NCBI GenBank assembly: GCA_003439945.1
Contig: QVRM01004007.1
Span: forward strand, 186,001-250,000
Length of the DNA: 64,000 bases
From: Dermanyssus gallinae
Taxonomy: Eukaryota; Arthropoda; Arachnida; Mesostigmata; Dermanyssidae
Reading direction: 5' to 3'
The notes below the pieces were generated by a model. The model was not told the origin of the DNA and made no database searches. It worked only from the letters and a program-made list of their open reading frames with translations. The translations under genes and the position numbers were made by a program. Shown in pieces: positions 57,607 through 64,000 of the stretch (its first letter is position 1; every line of letters starts with the position of its first letter).

Positions 57607-57978
57607 TTTTTTTTTGGTGGTTTCGGTTTCGATCTGAGCGGTCGTACGCAAGCGGAGCTCATGAGAAAAAACGGAAAAACGCAAGTTTTAGTTTGGAAAA
57701 ACCCGTCGTCCCGCGGTGGAACGAACGCTGCCTAGTTTACAGAACACAAATATCAGTGTACAAGTGTTTTTTAGAAGTTTCTGTGGAAAAAGGACCATTT
57801 ATAAGTACAGTGAGGTGCATTCGGCTACAACGGTCGATTCAAACGGGGCCACACACCGCCAGGCGGACAAAGAAAAAGAGGATTATCTGCAAGGCGTGTG
57901 GTCGTACAAGTATTACGTAAAGCAACGAAGAAGCAAAGCACTCTACGGCTATAGATACCCGCCTCGATCGAGGGTATC

Positions 57979-59187
57979 ATGTCCTCCACCGCCAAGACAC
58001 CGAAAGCCACAAACCAGCCCATTAACGACACCCCGGTGAGTCGAAATAGTACACATAAAATCGTGTGTAAAAAGTGCTCAACTGCGGTTCGTTCTGCTCC
58101 TGTAATCTGCAACAGTTGTGCTTCTGCCTACCACGGCCACTGTGCGAAAGTCAGTGCGGCCGGTATTCGGAAAGCAAAGCTCGACGACGCGTCATTTTCT
58201 TGGCAGTGTAACTCCTGTATTAAAGAGACCACCTTAGTACTGACGACGCCAGCAGAAGCCTTGAAGAACACGAAAATGGCGCCAACTAAGACGAGTTCGA
58301 CATCAGTAACAGCAGCAGTTGGTGACAGTTCTCTTGGCGGCGATGTGCCAGTTTGGGGTCAGGAGATACTTCGTGGCTTACAGTCGCTGACGGTCAGACT
58401 TGGCGATCTTGAGAAGAAAGTTTCTGAATGTGTGGCGGCGTCGAGAGTGATCGTACAGGTACAGGCTGAGGTTGCGACGCTCAAATCCCGTTTGAACGAT
58501 GTGGACTCGGCGATGCAATTCTATTCAGAGGAAGTCGCTGAAGCGAAACGTATGGCTGAGGAAGCGAGGGCCATCGCACTCGAGGGCAGAAGCACCGTGA
58601 GGATGGCTAGTTCTGGTGCCGGAGGAAGTAGCTCCGTGGAAACGCAGATGCAATTTGCGGATCAATATCACCGCCGTAGCGACCTGATCATTACTGGACT
58701 TCCGCCACGCGTCGGAGAGAAGGACGAGGAACTCCGTGCGGATCTCGTTGAACTTTTCCACGCCATTGGGGAGGAAACGGAAGTGAAGGATATTGACGTG
58801 GCTCACCGACTACCAAGGACAACGAGAATAGGCGGCAAGGAGATGCCCGATAACCAACATGTGATCGTGCGTTTTGTCAACCGCTGGAAGAAGATGGACG
58901 TTCAGCGTGCGTTTCGTGCAAAAAAGCCAAAGGCGTCGTTGGTTCGAGCTCATGCCGGCAAGAACATCCCCGTGTACGCCAATGATCATCTCACAGCCTC
59001 TAACTCGACGCTGTTCTATAAACTGCGTCAAATGAAGCGACAGAAAATGATTGCCGATGTAAGGTCTATAGACTGTCGGCTTCAGGTCAAGTCTACAGTC
59101 AAATCGCCCTGGAGGGTGGTGACGCTGGAGACGGAGCTGAAGACATTAGTTGGACCGGCCGAACCACAAATAACAACATATGAATAG
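57979..59187 (+). CDS. LINE ORF1: PHD-like zinc finger, coiled coil, L1-ORF1-like RNA-binding domain
   Basis: 402 codons, fully open. Residues about 30-80 form a PHD-type finger (CKKC, CNSCASAYHGHC, WQCNSC). Residues about 130-200 look like a coiled coil. From about 235 a domain like the L1/CR1 ORF1 RNA-binding domain follows (RRSDLIITGLPPRVGEKDEE, then DVAHRLPR). ORF1 proteins coat the element RNA. The TAG stop overlaps the ORF2 start by eight bases (ATGAATAG), so ORF2 is probably reached by termination-reinitiation. An in-frame ATG earlier is not seen. Confidence 0.85.
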   Translation: MSSTAKTPKATNQPINDTPVSRNSTHKIVCKKCSTAVRSAPVICNSCASAYHGHCAKVSAAGIRKAKLDDASFSWQCNSCIKETTLVLTTPAEALKNTKMAPTKTSSTSVTAAVGDSSLGGDVPVWGQEILRGLQSLTVRLGDLEKKVSECVAASRVIVQVQAEVATLKSRLNDVDSAMQFYSEEVAEAKRMAEEARAIALEGRSTVRMASSGAGGSSSVETQMQFADQYHRRSDLIITGLPPRVGEKDEELRADLVELFHAIGEETEVKDIDVAHRLPRTTRIGGKEMPDNQHVIVRFVNRWKKMDVQRAFRAKKPKASLVRAHAGKNIPVYANDHLTASNSTLFYKLRQMKRQKMIADVRSIDCRLQVKSTVKSPWRVVTLETELKTLVGPAEPQITTYE

Positions 59188-60238
59188 GACTCTAGATATA
59201 ACTTCTTTTACATGTGATATTTCATCGTTTCTGGCAATACACTGTAATGTGAACGGGCTAAAGTCGCACTGGCATGACCTCGAAACGTTCCTCGCGAGCC
59301 TGCCGTGCGAACCCTCTGTGATAGCCATATCAGAAACAAGGCTCCAGGAAGCCGAAACTTGTTCATTTAAATTGCGCAATTATAATAGTTATTACAGCTG
59401 TAGATCAGGCTCTCGCGGAGGTGGGGTAGCTTTGTATATACGGTGTGACTATGACGTTAAAGTACGGGAGGAGCTGACTTTTGTAACTTCAACTACCTTT
59501 TTCTGCGAGAGTTTAGTAGTGGAAGTGAGTAGCGTGGTGGAGGGAAAATCTCTTCTCGTTGGCGCATTTTATCGCCAGCCGTCTGGCAAAGCCTCCGATT
59601 TCATAAATGGATTAGAAAATGTAATTTTAAAGATTAACGGCCAAAATATGCTCCTCCTTGGAGATGCTAATATTGATACTCTCTGCAATGACCAAAACGC
59701 TCGAGATCTCCAAGAAATACTGTACTCATTTAATTTTAACGAGTTTGTCGGTGTGCCGACGCGAGTTGCCGTGGTGGAGAGGAAGGGATACCGTTCCACC
59801 TACAGCGCCAATTGTATCGATCACATTTACCCCAATATAAGTCCCGAAATTGTCATTCAAAGCGGCTCAATTACAACAACATTCTCCGACCACCAGGCCA
59901 CGTTCATCTCGCTACCCACTACTGAATCGGTCACCAACATCGCACGTAAATCAAAATATAACTATGACCAGATAGTGCTAGAGCTCAATAAGACTGATTG
60001 GTCCGACGTGTACGCTGTAGATGACATCGATGAAGCATTTGAGTGCTTTAATGCACGAGTAATGGCGTCCGTTAACAGCAACAAGCAGGAACTTAGAATT
60101 AAAAGGAATCTTGGGGTACCCAGGAAATCCTGGGTCACTCAGGAATGGCTGACATTGATAAATGAAAAAAATGTGGCATTTAAGGAGTTTAAAGCTAATC
60201 CAGATGATGCTGCGAGGCGAATATATTTAGGAAGTTAA
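59180..60238 (+). pseudogene. LINE ORF2, part 1: AP-like endonuclease
   Basis: The endonuclease motifs are in order: HCNVNGLKSH (start), SVIAISETRL (Glu), LLLGDANID, NCIDHIYPN and TFSDHQATF (catalytic His). All the catalytic residues expected of this family are present. The frame ends at 60238 through a frameshift; the coding sense continues in another frame (KVTTVSRKCRLDF) toward the RT. The enzyme nicks target DNA for priming. Confidence 0.85.
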
Positions 60239-61716
60239 GGAACAAAGTAACCACTGTTTCTAGAAAGTGTAGGCTTGATTTTAATGGAAAACTGGTACAG
60301 AAAAACATTCAGGATAGAAGAAATCCCTGGAACGCTATTAGACCTGTTCTAGGTGGCGTACCGGAAAAAAAGTGTGTGAAACTTAGAGTTGGAGATACTA
60401 TGGTGTCCGATGAGACTACAGTGGCAAACTTGTTTAATCAGTATTACTCGACGTGTGTGACTGCCGACACGGAATGCTCTGAAAGATATGTTATACCTGA
60501 GAATTTTCCTCGTGGAGCAACAGAGATCTCATTCCAACCGGTCCATACCCTAAGAATTGCACATGTTTTACGCAAAACAAAGATTTGCTCAGTTGCACCT
60601 AAGCAAATACCATCCCAGGTATTGCGAAGAGCAGCCGATGTTCTTGCTGACCCCGTATCACATCTGATCAATTTTTCAATTGCGGCCGGTAAATACCCCA
60701 AAGCGCTTAAATTATATCGCGTCATTCCGCTTCTTAAATCTGGTGACAGACTCGCAAAGGAAAACTACCGTCCAGTCAGCATACCGGCCCCAATCTCTAA
60801 GGTATTTGAGAAATGCGCATTCGAACAACTCAAAGACCATCTTGATCAACACAATGTACTCAATCGCCGACAGTTTGGATTCCGCCCTAAAATGTCCACC
60901 ACCGTCCCTGTTATGAGCTTTGTAAATGACGTCCGTCAAAGTCTTGAGAAGAAGAAAACGGTTGCTGCTCTATTTGTTGACCTGAGAAAGGCGTTTGATA
61001 CCGTCGACATTAATATTCTGATTACCAAACTAGGAGCCTATGGAGCTGACGAACGTGTTCAATCGTGGGTACGTTCTTTTATGTCAGAAAGACAACAAAT
61101 GGTGCAGATCGGGCAGAAGTTTTCAGATATCGAGAACATATCAGTTGGAGTAACTCAAGGGAGTATCGGCGGCCCACTGCTGTTCAATATATTTATCAAC
61201 GATATATTTGAAGTACCAAAACACGGCCGACTGACCCTATTTGCTGATGATACCACAGCACTCTTTGTCGGCGATTCCCGACAAGAGGTAGAGCAGATCA
61301 TTAAAGAAGACCTTAAGCGACTTTCAGATTGGTTTAGAGCCAATGGCTTGTCCGTGAATTGGTCGAAAACCGGTGTTATCCAGTTCTTATCGCCGAGAGG
61401 TGTCCTAAGTATGAACAATGAGACATTTCAATGCGGAAACCACACTCTTAGGCTGATGAATGAGACAAAATTCCTAGGCGTTGTCCTGGATTCCCGGTTA
61501 TCGTTTAAAGCTCATACAGATCACATTCGTAAAAAGATTGTAGGGAGCATTGCTGCTCTGTTCAAGAGTCGTAATATTCTGCCCCGTGATTGTCTGCTCG
61601 CCATGTACTACGCCTACGTTCATAGTTATCTGACTTACGCAGTCGAAATATTTGGAATGACTTATATGCGTTTTTATGCCCCATACATCGCTTGCAAAAA
61701 AGAGCCTTGCGCGTAA
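60239..61716 (+). pseudogene. LINE ORF2, part 2: reverse transcriptase
   Basis: An open frame runs from 60376 (coding sense from about 60240). RT motifs: YRPVSIPAPISKVFEKC, RRQFGFRPKMST, AALFVDLRKAFDTVD (motif A), GVTQGSIGGPLLFNIFIND (motif B, usual PQGS is TQGS), LTLFADDTTAL (motif C) and SVNWSKTGVIQF. All three catalytic Asp are present. A second frameshift near 61665 moves the sense to the frame of part 3. Confidence 0.85.
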
Positions 61717-62069
61717 TATGGGGATATCCACCATGGGAGTCCCTTCGTTATAAATACGTAGAGATGTCGATTCTGCCTTACCCTCTGCAAATAGAGATGT
61801 CTGTCGTAATAGAGATCAAACGAATTTTAATGGGAATTTATCCCAACCTGCTCAATCTTTCCCATTCGACATCAACCATGAACACAAGGGGATCACACAC
61901 ACAACTTCTGATCTTGTCTACAGCTTCATGTAACCAATCTCGTTTCTCAATATCAAATCTCGGTGCCACATATTGGAACAAGCTCCCCGCAGATGTGCGC
62001 GCAACCTCTTCTTTGACAATATTCAAACAAAGTGCGAAGCAATACTATTTAGGTACCTTACTAACATAA
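61692..62069 (+). pseudogene. LINE ORF2, part 3: C-terminal end
   Basis: The third frame reads QKRALRVIWGYPPWESLRY and ends YYLGTLLT before TAA at 62067. This is the usual C-terminal part of CR1/Jockey RT proteins (LQKRALRVI ... YWNKLPADVR). With the two frameshifts repaired in thought, the protein would span about 960 residues, normal for the family. Confidence 0.8.
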
Positions 62070-62231
62070 GCCGAACATGATAATAATTATAATGACAGTA
62101 AATAAAATTATAAAAAGACATGCAATATAAACACTCCATACTAGCCTTTGGTGGCTTTGAGGAGCTGTGAACCTCTGTACAAATGTAAACCACTTATGAG
62201 AATAATAAAACCTATCTATCTATCTATCTAT

Positions 62232-62960
62232 GATGGCGAAATATATTGTATGACGACGGGCACTGAACCGGCACGCCAGCGCGTGTTTGGCTGTAGCGAT
62301 AACTTTGGTTAGGCCTCCACAAGCCGCAGACCCAAGACGATCGTGCACTCACAGGAAGCGATGGCTGAGCCCTGGATGCAGCTCCTAGGTGAACATTGAG
62401 TAGACGTTGTAGTCCCGCGCTCAGAATACCGTCGAAACTGCCGAAAAAGTCGACATTTTTAAAAATAACGCAGATAACCAACGTAGAAGATACGTCAGGC
62501 GAGGCGTAGAGAGATTTTGTCGCAAAAAGTATAACGCGGAGTGGGCATTTAGAATTTGAAATCTGCACTATAGGCTGACTTAAACAAGTTTTGTGCGCAG
62601 TACACTATCCAGCGCCGCGTCGGTAAGGGGAGCTCTCAGAAGCTCGATAATGTCCTCGGCTGCTAATCGAATGTCTGGCAGTATTGCCCGCAAACTTGAA
62701 ATTGACTCGTCGCGGTGCTCTTCCAACAGTAGAAAGAGCTCGCATTTGATCGCGTTGAGTGCTAAACCGGAGCACGTTTGAAATTTCTGCACCGTCTTGA
62801 TGTCGGCTTGGAGTTGCCAGGTCTCCTGCCAACGTTGCGACATCAAGATAACACGGTCGTAGCTCCGATCGAAGCTTTGCCTGTAGTTCAGCGATCGCAA
62901 TACCGAAAAGAGCTGGCCCATACGGGTCTTCTTGTCGATTTGCGTGTCTCCTTGCCACAG
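62232..62960 (-). pseudogene. R2/CRE-like LINE remnant (block B)
   Basis: Partner of 8825-9800 with a deletion at about 62340. The minus strand keeps QEDPYGPALFGIAIAELQAK (motif B, near 62940), CYLDVATLAGD (near 62850, second Asp lost) and TCSGLALNAIKCELFLLL. Motif B is missing in block A, so this copy shows more of the original RT. The zinc/endonuclease part is mostly deleted here. Confidence 0.7.
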
Positions 62961-63168
62961 AAGATTAGCAGGCAGACTTTACACCTGGTATCCAGCTGGG
63001 TAAATAGCGGGTCCTCACACCATTGAGTAAGTGATCTCGGCGAAGCATGTTAAACACTTTTAAAAGTCGAGCTTGACTAAGACTTTTCCCTCTGTTTATC
63101 CCGCACCCTAGTTGCATTGAAACCTGCACTGCAGAAGTGGTGGTGCTAGCCGTGTACCGAAAAACATA

Positions 63169-64000
63169 CTATCGATCTAGTGGTTGATCTAGGTGATCCG
63201 GTCGGTCGGGCCCTTTCCACGCGTCGTCAGTCATTGCACGTGTTATGAACATATCAGGGTCTATGTCTTGTCTGCCTCTGTCTCCTGCAGCCCATGCATC
63301 TTCCGTATATCTTCTACAAATAGCGGGGTCCCTGTCAGTACATAAGCCAGGCGGTTGCGAGCGGAGGAGTGCGGGCTCACAACTCGCTTTAAGAACGCGG
63401 GCTAAACTCTGTCCAGCGTTGCGAGGTCGTTCATGTTGAGGTATCGCCATATCAGCTGCACTCCGTATGTAGCCGCTGGCGCGACTTTGAGATGGAATAG
63501 GCGCAGGGCGGTGTCGATGGAGAGCCTCTGGACCGCTTCGATTGTTGTTGACGCAATCAGAGCCTTTCCCACCAGTTGTTCAATGTGCAGGCGGAACGCA
63601 GTCCCTGTTGTGGTGAGAGTTATGCCGAGGTATGTAAAGGAATTAACATACTTGACTGATGCACCAACCAGGCGGAGTTCGTCGCTAGCAGTCAGGTGAC
63701 CTCCTCTGCGGAATTTGAGCGCCTCAGTTTTACTGTTGTTGATGGTAAGACCAACCTCGCTGACGTACCTCGTCATTGTGAGTATTGCTTGTTGCAAATG
63801 GTGTCTGCTCGTACTGAACAAAACCAGATCATCAGCGTACAGAATGATTTTGACGAGCGGATGCCTCGCGTATCACTACCCCGTCGTCGATTGAGATCAT
63901 AATTTTCTGTAAAATAGCTCTGAGGAGTTTTAGTATCCTGAGTGGTACAGCAGATTCCGTGAGCTTCTCTAGCACTGCCGAGCATGATCCTGAATCGAAT
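63169..64000 (-). pseudogene. APE-type LINE remnant (block B), cut by the window edge
   Basis: Partner of 10258-11171. The minus strand shows YADDLVLFSTS near 63830, then SEVGLTINNSKTEALKFRRG and YVNSFTYLGITLTTTG near 63650, the usual end of the RT palm and thumb. The segment around 63340-63450 (Cys-poor) keeps a stretch deleted in A. It continues beyond base 64000. Confidence 0.75.

Larger units (their letters stand above)
57607..62230 (+). mobile_element. CR1/Jockey-like LINE, nearly complete (B only)
   Basis: About 4.6 kb on the plus strand with ORF1 (57979-59187) and ORF2 (59180 to about 62069). The 3' end has AATAAAACC at about 62203 and a (TATC)n tail ending at 62230. Beyond it block A sequence resumes (GATGGCGAAAT, A 8825). 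Some 22 bases of target between the 5' junction and this point are missing in B. Two frameshifts inactivate ORF2. It is the youngest large element of its family here; 11700-12335 is an older fragment. Confidence 0.9.
44204..64000 (+). repeat. Segmental duplication, block B
   Basis: This is the partner of 1-11171. It carries B-only insertions: a SINE at 45533-45699, a solo LTR at 48539-51682 with a LINE inside it, a SINE at 52689-52878, and a CR1/Jockey-like LINE at about 57607-62230. A LINE stretch at 53.3-55.2 kb has no partner in A, from gain in B or loss in A. B has also lost parts that A keeps, such as most of the integrase region (A 2380-3260) and A 8586-8775. Divergence of about 6% in the shared exon argues against a simple haplotype artefact. 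Confidence 0.9.

Noticed and set aside
1..64000. Simple haplotype duplication in the assembly
   Set aside because: About 6% difference in the shared exon, several large private insertions and independent decay argue for a real, old duplication, although long reads should confirm it.
1..64000. CRISPR arrays, prokaryotic operons or a defence system
   Set aside because: No regularly spaced direct repeats, no Shine-Dalgarno-linked gene series; introns and retroelements show the DNA is eukaryotic.

Overview
The window is eukaryotic, repeat-rich DNA, most likely from an arthropod. Most of it is broken retrotransposons, tRNA-derived SINEs, one mariner transposon and many (TA)n tracts. Short exons with consensus splice sites lie between them. 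I see no bacterial-type genes, rRNA or functional tRNA. The placement (perhaps a chelicerate) rests only on the style of the transposons and of the host gene, and I hold it loosely.

The main host gene is on the minus strand and encodes a protein of the asteroid/ASTE1 family, which is related to XPG/FEN1 nucleases. Eight exons from 48331 down to 32173 have matching splice phases and together give 703 codons including the stop. They form the middle and C-terminal part of one copy (copy 1). A second set of exons at 21552-21355, 13019-12865 and 4902-4698 gives the N-terminal and middle part of another copy (copy 2). The exon at 4698-4902 is the diverged twin of the exon at 48127-48331 (about 13 differences in 205 bases), and both keep good splice sites. 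The simplest reading is a head-to-tail tandem duplication with a unit of about 44 kb or more. The window cuts it so that copy 2 loses its C-terminal exons off the left edge and copy 1 loses its N-terminal exons off the right edge.

The flanks agree. Bases 1-11171 and 44204-64000 are the same block, in the same order and orientation: gypsy-like element, exon, and a series of minus-strand LINE remnants. Insertions made after the duplication explain most of the length difference. Copy A has a 278 bp poly(A)-tailed insert with a 13 bp target duplication. Copy B has two SINEs with 12-13 bp target duplications, a solo LTR with a 5 bp duplication that itself holds an R2/CRE-like LINE, and a nearly complete CR1/Jockey-like LINE.

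Region by region: 1-4100 gypsy-like remnant A; 4.2-4.5 kb young insert; 4.7-4.9 kb exon; 6-12.3 kb LINE graveyard (minus strand); 12.3-12.8 kb SINEs; 12.9 kb exon; 13.2 kb perfect palindrome; 14-14.8 kb LINE 3' end; 15.06-16.36 kb mariner; 16.4-20.1 kb LINE remnants; 21.1-21.6 kb N-terminal exon(s); 22.5-26 kb SINE and an LTR element with gag; 27-31 kb SINEs and a LINE tail; 32.2-34.8 kb five exons; 34.9-40.9 kb LINE and SINE debris in an intron; 41.3-43.1 kb TA tract, exon, SINE, exon; 44.1-47.7 kb gypsy-like remnant B; 48.1-48.3 kb exon; 48.5-51.7 kb nested LTR/LINE; 52-57.6 kb SINE and LINE remnants; 57.6-62.2 kb CR1/Jockey-like LINE; 62.2-64 kb LINE remnants. Every retroelement frame seen here is broken, so none looks able to move on its own.
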